Of a stretch of DNA of 64,000 bases, positions 20,116 through 29,101 are shown one piece after another; positions within the stretch are counted from its first letter, which is position 1, and every line of letters begins with the position of its first letter. The position numbers were made by a program, and so were the translations under genes. The notes under the pieces were generated by a model. It ran no database searches. It worked only from the letters and a program-made list of their open reading frames with translations, and was not told where the DNA came from. Source of the DNA: Flavobacterium sp. (GTDB lineage Bacteria > Bacteroidota > Bacteroidia > Flavobacteriales > Flavobacteriaceae); NCBI RefSeq assembly GCF_029945805.1, contig NZ_JAQSDH010000001.1:1-64000 (forward strand), read 5' to 3'.

Positions 20116-20140
20116 AAAGCCCAAAATAAATTTGGGCTTT
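20116..20140. terminator. Bidirectional terminator
   Basis: Ten-base stem AAAGCCCAAA/TTTGGGCTTT with a five-base loop, flanked by A and T runs. It lies between the convergent SDR and CtlX genes and can serve both. Confidence 0.8.
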
Positions 20141-20161
20141 CTGGTTTATAATTTTAATTTT

Positions 20162-21097
20162 CTATTCTTTAGGAAGAAATATTTCTGCCATCATACAGCG
20201 CGCACTTCCACCACCGCAAGCTTCGATAGTATCTAACGACGAATGGATTATTTCTACATGAGCTTCTAATTGAGAAATTTGTTTTTTGGTCAAACTTTTA
20301 TAGGCTGATTCACTCATTACCAAATATCGTTTATCGTCTTTACCTTTTACTTCAAGCATATTTCCCGCGAAGTTGTTTACTTGATCCTCTGTGATTAAAA
20401 TGATCTCTTTATCATCACCGCGAAGACTATCCAAAACCATTTTGCGTTCTTTTTTATCATCGATACAATCGGCACAGATTACTGCAAAAGTATCGCCTAA
20501 GCACATCATAACATTCGTATGATAAATCAGTTTTCGTTCACCATTTACCGTTTGAAATGCCTCAAAAATTACTGGCGTAAACTCGAAATCCTCGCAGAAT
20601 TCAATCATTAATTCCTCTTCAGCTCTTGGCGATAGCGCACAATAAGCCTTTCCGTTTTCTCTATCTAATAATAAGCTTCCGGTTCCTTCAAGGAAAATTC
20701 CATCGTCTTCCGCCTGAGTATAATCCATGATTTCCTTGATTACAAAACCATCGTCTTCTAGAACATCAAGTAGGTCTTCTCGACGTTCGGAACGTCTATT
20801 TTTAGCAAACATTGGATACAAAACTACATCACCACTTTCGTGAAAAGAAATCCAGTTATTCGGAAAAATACTGTCGGGTGTATTGGGTTCTAAAGTATCT
20901 TCTACGACCGTTACATTGACACCCACTTTACGCAATTTGGTAACAAAAACATCAAATTCTTGTTGGGCTTTCGCATTGACTGTTTCTGGGGATAGTCCGT
21001 CAAGAACTTTTTGGTAATAATTGTTGATTGCCGTCTGCTCGTTCATTCTGAAAGCAACGGGACGAATCATCAAGATTGAATTGGTTGTTTGTTTCAT
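20162..21097 (-). CDS. ctlX: Arginine deiminase-like hydrolase CtlX
   Basis: 311 aa from ATG 21097 (MKQTTNSILMIRPVAFRMN). The frame extends 36 residues upstream, but that part has no family similarity, and a TATCTTTG box at 21153-21146 lies inside it, so the internal Met is preferred. Member of the amidinotransferase/arginine deiminase superfamily: DSIFPNNWIS, a conserved HTNVMMCLG segment, and the C-terminal ACGGGSARCMMAE with the nucleophilic Cys region (Cys294/Cys301). Annotated relatives are called citrulline utilisation hydrolase CtlX; the physiological substrate here is not proven. Convergent with the SDR gene. Confidence 0.85.
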   Translation of the reverse strand: MKQTTNSILMIRPVAFRMNEQTAINNYYQKVLDGLSPETVNAKAQQEFDVFVTKLRKVGVNVTVVEDTLEPNTPDSIFPNNWISFHESGDVVLYPMFAKNRRSERREDLLDVLEDDGFVIKEIMDYTQAEDDGIFLEGTGSLLLDRENGKAYCALSPRAEEELMIEFCEDFEFTPVIFEAFQTVNGERKLIYHTNVMMCLGDTFAVICADCIDDKKERKMVLDSLRGDDKEIILITEDQVNNFAGNMLEVKGKDDKRYLVMSESAYKSLTKKQISQLEAHVEIIHSSLDTIEACGGGSARCMMAEIFLPKE

Positions 21098-21145
21098 TTT
21101 GTGATTTTTAGATAATAATTTAGCCTCGTCGCTTTTATAGTAATC

Positions 21146-21153
21146 CAAAGATA
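21146..21153 (-). promoter_or_regulatory. Candidate -7 box for ctlX
   Basis: TATCTTTG on the minus strand, about 48 bases before the preferred ATG; a TTTG lies 23 bases upstream, at the long end of the accepted spacing. Confidence 0.5.
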
Positions 21154-21287
21154 ACAAAACTCCAGACAAACGGAAACAAATAAAAAAGTTAGTTTCTCTT
21201 GACAAAAAAATCCTATCTTGGGCTGATAATTTTTAGTTTTAGAACAAATTTTACGAACTTTCAAATAGCAATTAGACCATAAATAAA

Positions 21288-21809
21288 ATGAAATTAATCA
21301 CCTACTCCACCTTATTATTTTTAATTAGTATTTCATCGTACTCCCAAACAATTCTGAAAAATTATAAAATCGGACACAGCTTCGACCTCAGTATTCCAGA
21401 TTACATGTCGAGAACCGTTGGCCTTAATGAATCCGCGGCAGTTCAATATAAAAATGAAGTGAAAGATGTTTACAGTTTTGTAATCGAAGATAGTAAGGAA
21501 GAGCTGCTTTTGGCTGATTTGAATTTCACTTCAATTAATGAATTTTATGAAAATTTCATTAAAGACTTTGCTAAAGATGAAAAAAGTAGAGAAGTGTCTA
21601 AGCCAATAGAAACAAAGAAAAATAATATAAATTTTATTGAGGCGGATCTAACGTATTTAGACAGTGAAGCAACTGTTCAAATATATTATTTGTTGGGTAT
21701 TGTAGAAACAAAAACGTCATTCTACAAAATAATCTCATGGACCGCTGCAGAGTCAAAAGACAAGTTTAAAGAAGATTTTAGGAAAATCTTATACAGTTTG
21801 AAAGATTAA
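21288..21809 (+). CDS. Hypothetical secreted protein
   Basis: 173 aa, no family recognised. A typical signal peptide (MKLITYSTLLFLISISSYSQ) is followed by a mixed alpha/beta domain with no cysteines and no lipobox, so a periplasmic or exported soluble protein is likely. It is divergent from ctlX. No T9SS tail is visible. Confidence 0.65.
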   Translation: MKLITYSTLLFLISISSYSQTILKNYKIGHSFDLSIPDYMSRTVGLNESAAVQYKNEVKDVYSFVIEDSKEELLLADLNFTSINEFYENFIKDFAKDEKSREVSKPIETKKNNINFIEADLTYLDSEATVQIYYLLGIVETKTSFYKIISWTAAESKDKFKEDFRKILYSLKD

Positions 21810-21909
21810 AATGTAAATACAACAAGCATTGCTTTCTACCATAATTATCAAACAAATAAGTCTTGGATTTAGAACCATCTGAAATTGATAACCAAGTTCT
21901 GACAATTAG

Positions 21910-22068
21910 CTACTTTCCAAGTGGTACCTTTCCAGTTCCGTTGGTTGCCCCGTTTGTTCCAGTTCTGTCAGAGGCTGTTCCATGATTTCTAGGTTGTGAG
22001 GCACATGAAAATAATAAAATTGCCATAAAGGCCATCAAGCCAATTCGAAAGTTGAATAGTGTTTTCAT
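21910..22068 (-). CDS. Small lipoprotein, 52 aa
   Basis: Short frame starting MKTLFNFRIGLMAFMAILLF and continuing into a lipobox (LLFSCAS). The mature peptide is about 31 residues, polar and rich in Gly, Thr and Asn, ending GKVPLGK. The signal sequence and lipobox make this a believable gene despite its size. It follows the terminator of the B12 receptor gene on the same strand, so it probably has its own promoter. Function unknown. Confidence 0.65.
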   Translation of the reverse strand: MKTLFNFRIGLMAFMAILLFSCASQPRNHGTASDRTGTNGATNGTGKVPLGK

Positions 22069-22180
22069 AATTTCTTATTTTAAGTACAGTAAATATAACG
22101 CCATTACAACCTCAAAAACTTATAGCTTTGCGTGATATTATTGCATAATTGCAGCGAAAATAATCTTATTTCAAAACATA

Positions 22181-22206
22181 AAAAAGCACTCTTTCGAGTG
22201 CTTTTT
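22181..22206 (-). terminator. Terminator after the B12 receptor gene
   Basis: Eleven-base stem AAAAAGCACTC/GAGTGCTTTTT with a TTTC loop and T-rich flank on either strand, eight bases past the receptor stop. Confidence 0.85.
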
Positions 22207-22213
22207 TTTTAAA

Positions 22214-24154
22214 CTACAAAACAATGTTTAATCCAATTTTGAAGTTTCTTCCTCGTGTGGAGTATCCCACATTTTCAACAAATTCTTGATTCAGAATATT
22301 AGTTGCTGCACCAAATACCGTTAGGCGACTTTTGATCAATTCGTATTTTATTAAGGCATTAACCAATTGATAAGAACCTAACTTGGTGGTGACAACACCA
22401 AAAGTATTGCCATCAAAAAACGCATCATTTCGGGCGTTGAAATACTGATAACTTATATTAAAAAGTGTCCTGTTTGTGGGTTGAAAATCCAAACCAGCAT
22501 TTGCTTTGTGCTTTGGAATCAGTCTATCTAAGGCTTTATCAACTTGAGTGAAGGTATAGTTTCCGTTGAATCGTAATTTTGAAGTTATCGCGATATTCAA
22601 AGCTGTTTCCATACCTTTTGCTTTGGTTTCCCCATTTACGTTGACATAAAAAGCATCAAAAGTTAAGGGATCAAAAAAGAAGTCAATGGCATTATTTTGA
22701 TCTCTGTAAAAGGCAACTGCATTCCATTTTACTTTTTTGTTTAGCAATTCGGTTTCAAATCCCGCTTCAATAGTTGCATTTTTTTCCGGTGTTAAATTGG
22801 CGTTGCCATATTCAGAATACAATTGATACAAGCTTGGCGTGATGTAAGCAGTACTGTAAGAAGCTAAAACTTTCAGCGGAAACGAAGTTTTGAAATTGTA
22901 TGACGGATTGAAATTGTACACAAAATTATTACCATAAGCACTATGATTGTTCAATCGGGCACCAGCGTTTACGTTCAACCCAAAATCTGAATTATACACT
23001 AGGGTTGTGTAACCGTCAACGATGTTAAATTTGGTGCTTTCGCTTTCGATAGTACTGAATGGTGTTTGGCTTTTCATATCATTAAATAAATAATTGACCC
23101 CTAAAACCATAAACAGTTGCTTGCTCAAATTGTATTTATTAAAACCATCCAAAACAACACTTCTTGATTCATATAACGAATAGTCAATTGTGTTTGAGAA
23201 AGTATTCAACTCGTCATAATCCCGCTTAATTTTGGTAAAACCCGAATTTAAAATGAATTCTCCTTTGTTGTATTTGTATTTTGGGACGACTCCAAAACGA
23301 ATTTGTTCCGAAGTAGTTACGTTAGCATCCGTGTCATTAAAACCCGTATTATCAAATGTCAAATCATAGTCATTTTTGATTCGGTCATAATTTCCAAAAA
23401 AATCTAACGTCAGTTTTTCTGTTGCTTTAAAGCCTAATTTTGCTAAAAGGTTTTGTCTCGAAAAGCTATCGGGTTCATACTCTTTTCCAGCAACTTGTGA
23501 CATTCCTTTGGTTTCCGTGCTATTTACTCCAGCAAAGTAATTTACTTTTTTATAGTTTCCGTTTACCGATAATCCTTGGTTAAAATCTTGTCCATTATAA
23601 TGATGATTTTCGGCGGTAGTATTGGAACCTATGTTTACATAAGCATTACCTTCTATTTCCTTTTTAGCAGACTTTTTTAGCGTAATATTAATCACTCCAG
23701 TTGCTGCTCCGGTACCATATAAAGTACTTGCTGCGCCTTTCATAATCTCAATGCGTTCTACTTGTTCTACCGGCAACAAGCGTAAATCATATTCAAAACT
23801 AATTCCAGAAGCATCTGTAACCGGAATTCCGTCAATCAATATCAAAATCTGACGGTTTTTCCCACCACGAATGTAGTAACCTAGATTTTTTCCATTGGCA
23901 GATTGATTTCCGTTAATTTCCATTCCTGAAACCTGACTTAAAACCGTAGCCAAACTTTGCCCGGATTTTTTTTCTAAATCTACCGCGGTAATTACCTCAA
24001 TAACTTTTCCCGATTTTTCTTTGCTTTGTGCAAATTTGGTGTCTGAAACGACAACTTCATTTAGCGAATTCACTTTGATGGAATCCTGTTCTTGAGCCAT
24101 AGCACAAGATGTTACCAATGCAAAAGCCGCACTGATTTTAAATAATTTTTTCAT
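22214..24154 (-). CDS. btuB: TonB-dependent vitamin B12 receptor (BtuB-like)
   Basis: 646 aa outer-membrane receptor. Signal peptide 1-20 (..TSCAMAQ), TonB-box-like EVVVSDTKF near 33-41, plug domain (VLSQVSGMEINGNQ.., RGGKNRQILILIDGIPV, MKGAASTLYGTGAATGVINI) and a 22-strand-type barrel ending in a C-terminal hydrophobic strand (NFKIGLNIVL). The length is near that of E. coli BtuB and far below SusC-type receptors. The specificity call rests on the cobalamin riboswitch directly upstream and the divergent BtuFCD-type importer; it moves corrinoids across the outer membrane with TonB energy. Confidence 0.92.
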   Translation of the reverse strand: MKKLFKISAAFALVTSCAMAQEQDSIKVNSLNEVVVSDTKFAQSKEKSGKVIEVITAVDLEKKSGQSLATVLSQVSGMEINGNQSANGKNLGYYIRGGKNRQILILIDGIPVTDASGISFEYDLRLLPVEQVERIEIMKGAASTLYGTGAATGVINITLKKSAKKEIEGNAYVNIGSNTTAENHHYNGQDFNQGLSVNGNYKKVNYFAGVNSTETKGMSQVAGKEYEPDSFSRQNLLAKLGFKATEKLTLDFFGNYDRIKNDYDLTFDNTGFNDTDANVTTSEQIRFGVVPKYKYNKGEFILNSGFTKIKRDYDELNTFSNTIDYSLYESRSVVLDGFNKYNLSKQLFMVLGVNYLFNDMKSQTPFSTIESESTKFNIVDGYTTLVYNSDFGLNVNAGARLNNHSAYGNNFVYNFNPSYNFKTSFPLKVLASYSTAYITPSLYQLYSEYGNANLTPEKNATIEAGFETELLNKKVKWNAVAFYRDQNNAIDFFFDPLTFDAFYVNVNGETKAKGMETALNIAITSKLRFNGNYTFTQVDKALDRLIPKHKANAGLDFQPTNRTLFNISYQYFNARNDAFFDGNTFGVVTTKLGSYQLVNALIKYELIKSRLTVFGAATNILNQEFVENVGYSTRGRNFKIGLNIVL

Positions 24155-24263
24155 TCAATCTGAATTTATTCTAGAATCTCTCGACTCTAAAAAATTTAAA
24201 TAATTGTGGGAGAAAAGCATAGAATTTACCCATACCCAAACCTCTTTTCCCGAAAGTTTGTTA

Positions 24264-24582
24264 CTCTGATGAATGAGGCAGGTCTCCTGGCTTGCGTCTT
24301 GTTGTTGACCTTCCCATTCTTGATATTAAATTTTTAATATTTAATATTAGATATTTATAAAATCTAATATTTGAAATTTAAAATCTACTATTTCAAACAG
24401 TGGTTTTGTAGATAACAACAAGCTTAATAGCTTACAGTTGCGGGAACAGCTTTAGATTTAAAATATTAGATTTTAGATATTAGATTTAGGCATTAATTCC
24501 TAATTCATAATTCTAAATTCGTAATTCTTCACTAAATTCCCTTTTAATGCGATTTTGAAAAACAGAAATCGCAACCTTAATT
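24264..24582 (-). ncRNA. Cobalamin riboswitch with expanded AT-rich arms
   Basis: Read on the minus strand, the conserved blocks appear in order: GGGAAT..AGTG, GCTGTTCCCGCAACTGTAAGC, CCACTG, GGGAAGG and the B12 box GCCAGGAGACCTGCC (24291-24277). It lies between a promoter box at 24596 and the btuB start at 24154, so it should switch btuB off when corrinoid is abundant. Two variable arms are unusually long and consist of AT-rich simple repeats (TAGATATTAGATTT-like and AATTCGT-like). The ends given are approximate. Confidence 0.92.
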
Positions 24583-24588
24583 CGGGTG

Positions 24589-24596
24589 CAAAGATA
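24589..24596 (-). promoter_or_regulatory. -7 box of the btuB transcript
   Basis: TATCTTTG on the minus strand, directly before the riboswitch, so the RNA would start a few bases upstream of its first helix. Confidence 0.6.
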
Positions 24597-24660
24597 ACAC
24601 AGAATAAGTTTAAACCTAAAAATATTTCCTTAGTTTTACCTAACTTTAAAATGGCTGATT

Positions 24661-25527
24661 ATGAAAAAGTTATTACTTATTGTATTGGTTTCGAATTTTG
24701 CTTTTTCCCAACCTGGTATTGAGATAAGGCTGGTGAACCCAAATGTGGGCAATCCTAATTACTATTGGAATGGATTTGATTACATAAGTACGAACAGTTC
24801 TAATGATGCAGGATTAAATGCTATTTTGTCGGCTTAAAATGTTATTGAAGGATATCTGACCAATGAAGTACATCCTTATCCTGATTACGTCGGAAAAATA
24901 AAAATCATAAGAGGTACTTTTCCAGCGCAAATGATTGCCGATTTACTTGCCTATTCTACTGTTATCGAATCAGCAAAAATTACCAATAATTATGAGTTCA
25001 CAGATGCAACTAGATTACAGTTAGTGAATTTAAACATAGGCGCTCCTGTTGGAACTTCAAATAATATTATAGTTACTAATGACGCAGGATTGAATACCAT
25101 TTTTCAAAATTTTAATGTTTTTTATTATGTTCAAAGCTATCCTTCATCTAATGTAAATAGTACTTTGAGGTATTACACTACGGTTTGTGACTGTGATAAA
25201 AATCTTTTAAATGCTGCTTTATTAAATTATGCTTCGGTTATTCAGACAATAGAATCAGTAAATGGAGGAGTAATGCTTTCCAATCCACAATTTGACAAAC
25301 CAAAAGCTGTCATTTCTCCGAATCCGTTTCCAAGAAATTTTGATATAGAAACTGAGCAGACGATTGTCAATTATGCTATAATAGATATTAATGGAAAAAC
25401 AATTTCTAACACAACTTCAAAAGCTGAATTAGACTATCAATCTTCAAAATTAAGTGCCGGAATGTATATTCTAAATCTCGATTTTGAAAACGGTCAAAAA
25501 GCGAATTATAAATTGATGAAAAAATAA
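24661..25527 (+). pseudogene. T9SS sorting-domain protein interrupted by an in-frame stop
   Basis: The frame opens at ATG 24661 with a signal peptide (MKKLLLIVLVSNFAFSQ) and would run 288 codons, but a TAA at 24835-24837 ends it after 58 codons. The same frame then continues without a further stop to 25527, ending in a typical T9SS type A sorting domain (ISPNPFPRNFDIE.., YKLMKK). A single C-to-T change (CAA to TAA) would explain it. The mature region is not recognised. It sits between the riboswitch/btuB unit and the B12 importer genes, so a role in corrinoid capture is possible but inferred. A downstream restart would lack the signal peptide. Confidence 0.8.
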
Positions 25528-25550
25528 AAAAGATTTTAAGGGTTTCCTTT

Positions 25551-25558
25551 TACCTTTG
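25551..25558 (+). promoter_or_regulatory. Candidate -7 box for the B12 importer genes
   Basis: TACCTTTG, an exact TAnnTTTG match, 21 bases before the ATG at 25580. Confidence 0.45.
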
Positions 25559-25579
25559 CAGCACTTGCAAAACATCCTT

Positions 25580-26716
25580 ATGAAATCTATTGTATCTAAA
25601 ATTGCGTTGTCATTTGTTTTATTGATTATTTACAGTTGCAAAACCGAAACAAAACAGGAAATTGCAGTTTCTTCAGCCAACACTGTTCGCTACGCTAAAG
25701 GTTTTTCTATTGAAAATTACACTGGATATTCTGTTGTAACGGTTAAAAATCCGTGGCCAAAAGCGAGTAAAACTTACACCTACATTCTTCAAGAAAAAGA
25801 TGGAGTTCTTCCGGATAGTTTAAAACAAAATCCGATTATTCGTATTCCGATACAAACCATAGTCGTAACTTCTACAACGCATATTCCTTCACTCGAAATG
25901 TTAGACGAAGAGAATTCATTGATTGGTTTTCCGAATCTAAATTATATTTCATCAGAAAAAGTAAGAGCCCGAATTGATGCTGGAAAAGTAAAAGAATTGG
26001 GTAATAATAAAACTTTAAATACCGAAGTAATTCTCGATTTGCAGCCAAATATAATCATCGGGTATGGCATTGACAACAACAATCCAACATTAGATAACCT
26101 TCAGAAAAGCGGTTTAAAAGTTATGTTAAACGGCGATTGGAACGAAGAAACGGCTTTAGGAAAAACCGAATGGATTAAGTTTTTCGGAGCTTTATATGGC
26201 AAACAAAAACAGGCTGACGAATTGTTTACTAAAATTGAAGAAGATTTTTTAAAAACCATTGAAATTGCAAAACTAGCGACTTCTACTCCGACCATTTTAG
26301 CAGGTGATATGTTCGAAGATCGATGGTATTTGCCAAAAGGAACGAGTTGGGGAAGTCTATTACTAAAACAGGCAAACGGAAACTATTTATGGCAGGAAAC
26401 CAGCGGAACAGGAAGTTTGTCTTTATCGTTTGAAACTGTTTTTGAAAAGGGAAAAAATGCAGCTTTCTGGATTACTTCTGGGCAGTTTTCTAGCTTAAAA
26501 GAAATGACCGACTCCAATCCACATTATGCCCAATTTGATGCTTTTACCAATAAAAATGTATATTCGTTCAGCGGAAAAAAAGGGAAAACTGGTGGAATTC
26601 TTTATTATGAGTTAGCACCAAACCGTCCAGATATTGTATTGAAGGATTTGGTAAAAATAATGCATCCCGAATTGTTAGCGGGTTACGAACCTTTTTTCTT
26701 TGAAAAACTAAGGTAA
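25580..26716 (+). CDS. btuF: Corrinoid-type ABC transporter substrate-binding lipoprotein
   Basis: 378 aa from ATG 25580, a lipoprotein signal with lipobox LLIIYSC. The body is a helical-backbone metal/vitamin binding protein (PF01497-like): TTHIPSLEMLDEENSLIGF, PNIIIGYG, and a C-terminal NRPDIVLKDLVKIMHPEL. This fold binds cobalamin, haem or ferric siderophores; the neighbouring BtuB and cobalamin riboswitch favour cobalamin. Followed after 33 bases by the permease gene. A TTG start at 25556 would overlap the promoter box and is rejected. Confidence 0.85.
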   Translation: MKSIVSKIALSFVLLIIYSCKTETKQEIAVSSANTVRYAKGFSIENYTGYSVVTVKNPWPKASKTYTYILQEKDGVLPDSLKQNPIIRIPIQTIVVTSTTHIPSLEMLDEENSLIGFPNLNYISSEKVRARIDAGKVKELGNNKTLNTEVILDLQPNIIIGYGIDNNNPTLDNLQKSGLKVMLNGDWNEETALGKTEWIKFFGALYGKQKQADELFTKIEEDFLKTIEIAKLATSTPTILAGDMFEDRWYLPKGTSWGSLLLKQANGNYLWQETSGTGSLSLSFETVFEKGKNAAFWITSGQFSSLKEMTDSNPHYAQFDAFTNKNVYSFSGKKGKTGGILYYELAPNRPDIVLKDLVKIMHPELLAGYEPFFFEKLR

Positions 26717-26749
26717 CCACAGATTTTACAGAAAAGCACAGATAAAAAA
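26717..26749 (+). repeat. CCACAGATT-type dispersed repeat
   Basis: The gap between the binding-protein and permease genes is made of degenerate CACAGAT/TTACAGA units, like the stretch at 58764-58788. This kind of unit is a dispersed intergenic repeat in flavobacteria as I remember it; not checked. Confidence 0.4.
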
Positions 26750-27775
26750 ATGTTCAAAACCCGAAATACACTTCTTTTCACTTCATTGTCAGTGCTATTG
26801 CTATTGACATTGTTGTTGAACCTTTCCTTTGGACAAGTTTCGATTCCGATTAAAGATGTTTTCAGCAGTTTGTTTGGTGGTCAAGCCTCTAAAGAAACTT
26901 GGGACTATATTATAATTAATTTCCGTTTACCGAAAGCAATTACGGCCATTCTTGTTGGAATCGGACTTTCAGTTTCGGGTTTGTTGATGCAGACTTTATT
27001 CCGAAATCCTTTAGCCGGACCTTATGTTCTTGGATTGAGTTCGGGTTCTAGTTTAGGCGTTGCTTTTGTGATTCTCGGCTCTGGATTTTTACCCGCAATT
27101 TTCTCTCAGTTCTTATTATCTTCTTATGGAATTATCCTGGCTTCGTGCATCGGAAGTTCCTTGGTTTTACTGATGATTCTAATTGTTTCCCAACGCTTGC
27201 GAGACACGATGTCCATTTTGATTGTAGGATTGATGTTTAGCAGTTTTACAGGAGCAATTGTGAGTGTGTTTTCCTACTTCAGTACGGCGGAACAACTACA
27301 GAAATATACGTTTTGGTCAATGGGAAGCCTTGGTAATTTATCATGGCTGAATATATCCATTTTGGCAATTTCTATCTTTGTTGGAATGTTATTTAGCTTA
27401 TTTTCTCTGAAATCCTTAGACGCATTATTATTAGGGGAGAATTATGCGAAAAGTATGGGATGGAACCTAAAGAGATCACGTTACCTTATACTATTTGCAA
27501 CAAGTATTCTAGCTGGAAGTATTACCGCTTTTGCTGGCCCAATTGCTTTTATTGGTTTAGCGGTTCCGCATTTAGGAAAATTATTGTTCCAAACGAGTAA
27601 CCATAAAATATTGTTTTTTGCAACGCTATTAATCGGTGCAATTATTATGCTTTTTTGTGATACGGTTTCGCAAATGCCTGGCTATGATTTTACGTTACCC
27701 ATCAATGCGATAACGTCTATTATTGGGGCGCCAATTGTTATTTGGTTGATTGTTAGAAAAAGAAGTATGCAATGA
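26750..27775 (+). CDS. btuC: FecCD-family ABC permease (cobalamin)
   Basis: 341 aa with about ten membrane segments. Family motifs: LPKAITAILVGIGLSVSGLLMQ and the cytoplasmic coupling region near FRNPLAGPYVLGLSSG, plus GPIAFIGLAVPHLGKLL near the C-terminus. BtuC/FecCD permeases form dimers that pass substrate from the periplasmic binding protein. Its stop overlaps the ATPase start by four bases, giving translational coupling. Cobalamin specificity is inferred from the locus. Confidence 0.9.
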   Translation: MFKTRNTLLFTSLSVLLLLTLLLNLSFGQVSIPIKDVFSSLFGGQASKETWDYIIINFRLPKAITAILVGIGLSVSGLLMQTLFRNPLAGPYVLGLSSGSSLGVAFVILGSGFLPAIFSQFLLSSYGIILASCIGSSLVLLMILIVSQRLRDTMSILIVGLMFSSFTGAIVSVFSYFSTAEQLQKYTFWSMGSLGNLSWLNISILAISIFVGMLFSLFSLKSLDALLLGENYAKSMGWNLKRSRYLILFATSILAGSITAFAGPIAFIGLAVPHLGKLLFQTSNHKILFFATLLIGAIIMLFCDTVSQMPGYDFTLPINAITSIIGAPIVIWLIVRKRSMQ

Positions 27776-28569
27776 AAAATTTAGATAAACCCAACTTACT
27801 TTCCACTTCAAATTTATCCATTGGATATCAATCCAAAAAGGAGAAAAAAACTATTGCCGAAAATCTAAATCTGAATTTAGAAAAAGGAAAACTTATTTCA
27901 TTAGTTGGAGCAAATGGAATTGGAAAGTCAACTCTTTTACGCACCATTACTGGAATTCAGAAACCTATAGCTGGAGCTGTTACGTTAAATGACAAAGACA
28001 TTTTTGATTACGATCCTTTGGAACTGGCTCAGAATTTGAGTTTGGTTTTAACCGAGAAGTTACCACCCAGTAATTTGACGGTTTTTGAATTGATTGCTTT
28101 AGGGAGACAGCCTTATACGAATTGGCTCGGCAAACTTTCGGAAGAAGATTTGAAGAAAGTAAACCAGGCGATTGCACTCACACATATTGAACATTTGACA
28201 GATAAAAAACACCATGAAATCAGTGATGGTCAGATGCAAATTGTGCTCATCAGTAGAGCATTGGCACAAGATACGCCGCTAATAATTCTGGATGAACCGA
28301 CAACTCATTTGGATTTATTTCACAAAGTCTCGGTTTTTAAACTATTGAAAAAGTTGTCCAAGGAAACCAATAAATGCATCTTGTTTTCGACTCATGATAT
28401 CGATCTGGCAATACAACTTTCGGATGAAATGATTGTAATGACTGAAGATAGCATTGTTCAAGATGAGCCATGTAATTTGATTTCCAGAGGTATTTTCGAT
28501 ACCTTATTCAAAGATGAAAATCTCTTTTTTGACAAGGAAAAAGGAAAATTCAGTTTTAAGAATTTATAA
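27772..28569 (+). CDS. btuD: ABC transporter ATP-binding protein (cobalamin)
   Basis: 265 aa ATPase of the FecE/BtuD type. Walker A VGANGIGKST (45-54), Q-loop region (VLTEKLPPS), Walker B LIILDEPTTHLD and H-loop (STHDID). The signature motif reads ISDGQMQ instead of LSGGQ, a mild variant also found in this subfamily. Encoded with a four-base overlap after the permease. Partners: the BtuF-like lipoprotein and BtuC-like permease. Confidence 0.92.
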   Translation: MKNLDKPNLLSTSNLSIGYQSKKEKKTIAENLNLNLEKGKLISLVGANGIGKSTLLRTITGIQKPIAGAVTLNDKDIFDYDPLELAQNLSLVLTEKLPPSNLTVFELIALGRQPYTNWLGKLSEEDLKKVNQAIALTHIEHLTDKKHHEISDGQMQIVLISRALAQDTPLIILDEPTTHLDLFHKVSVFKLLKKLSKETNKCILFSTHDIDLAIQLSDEMIVMTEDSIVQDEPCNLISRGIFDTLFKDENLFFDKEKGKFSFKNL

Positions 28570-28573
28570 TATT

Positions 28574-28581
28574 TATATTTG
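28574..28581 (+). promoter_or_regulatory. Candidate -7 box
   Basis: TATATTTG, exact TAnnTTTG, 13 bases before the ATG at 28595; it overlaps no coding sequence. Confidence 0.4.
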
Positions 28582-28594
28582 TGTTAACTCTAAA

Positions 28595-29101
28595 ATGATT
28601 AAAATGACGTTGTTTCTGAAAATTGCCGTATTTTTTTTCGTTAGTGTATGTGCTGCACAAACCGATGTAGAATTAACTCCACAAGGTTTTGCAACATTGG
28701 AACTAAAAACGCCAAACAAACCTGTAGATAAGTTAATTCAATCTTCCAAATCATGGGCTGCGTATTTCAATAAAAAAGGATATGATGTATCAGAAGTAAC
28801 TGAAAATTCAATAATAATACAGGCTAAAATCTTGAATGCGTATTACACTTATAATGTTGGTGTTAAATACAATTACGATATTGAATACCTATTAAAAATC
28901 GAATTTCAAAGCACTAAAACATATACCGTGAGTATTTCGGTAAAAGAAATTTACACCGAAAATATAGCTCTTAAAACTAGAGTAGCCAATTTTTTTACTT
29001 CAGACGGTAAGGTCAAAAATGATTTTAAAGATGCCAAACCTTCATTGGAAAATAGCATCAATAAAGTATTAAAATCGTATACTAATTTTATTGTGCAGTA
29101 A
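28595..29101 (+). CDS. Hypothetical secreted protein
   Basis: 168 aa from ATG 28595; the frame is open further upstream into btuD but the Met here precedes a clear signal peptide (MIKMTLFLKIAVFFFVSVCAAQ). The mature part is alpha/beta with alternating short strands (YTYNVGVKYNYDIEYLLKIE) that resemble small Bacteroidota DUF4468-like proteins, but I am not confident enough to name it. Its 3' end overlaps the convergent trmL by 14 bases. Confidence 0.7.
   Translation: MIKMTLFLKIAVFFFVSVCAAQTDVELTPQGFATLELKTPNKPVDKLIQSSKSWAAYFNKKGYDVSEVTENSIIIQAKILNAYYTYNVGVKYNYDIEYLLKIEFQSTKTYTVSISVKEIYTENIALKTRVANFFTSDGKVKNDFKDAKPSLENSINKVLKSYTNFIVQ

Noticed and set aside
20014..20162. Mobile-element boundary near the convergent SDR/ctlX genes
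   Set aside because: No inverted repeats, target duplication or transposase remnant; the structure is an ordinary bidirectional terminator.
21375..21400. CAGCTTCGACCTCAGT, resembling the palindromic repeat core
   Set aside because: Only a short partial match within a coding region, without the CACTT/AAGTG arms.
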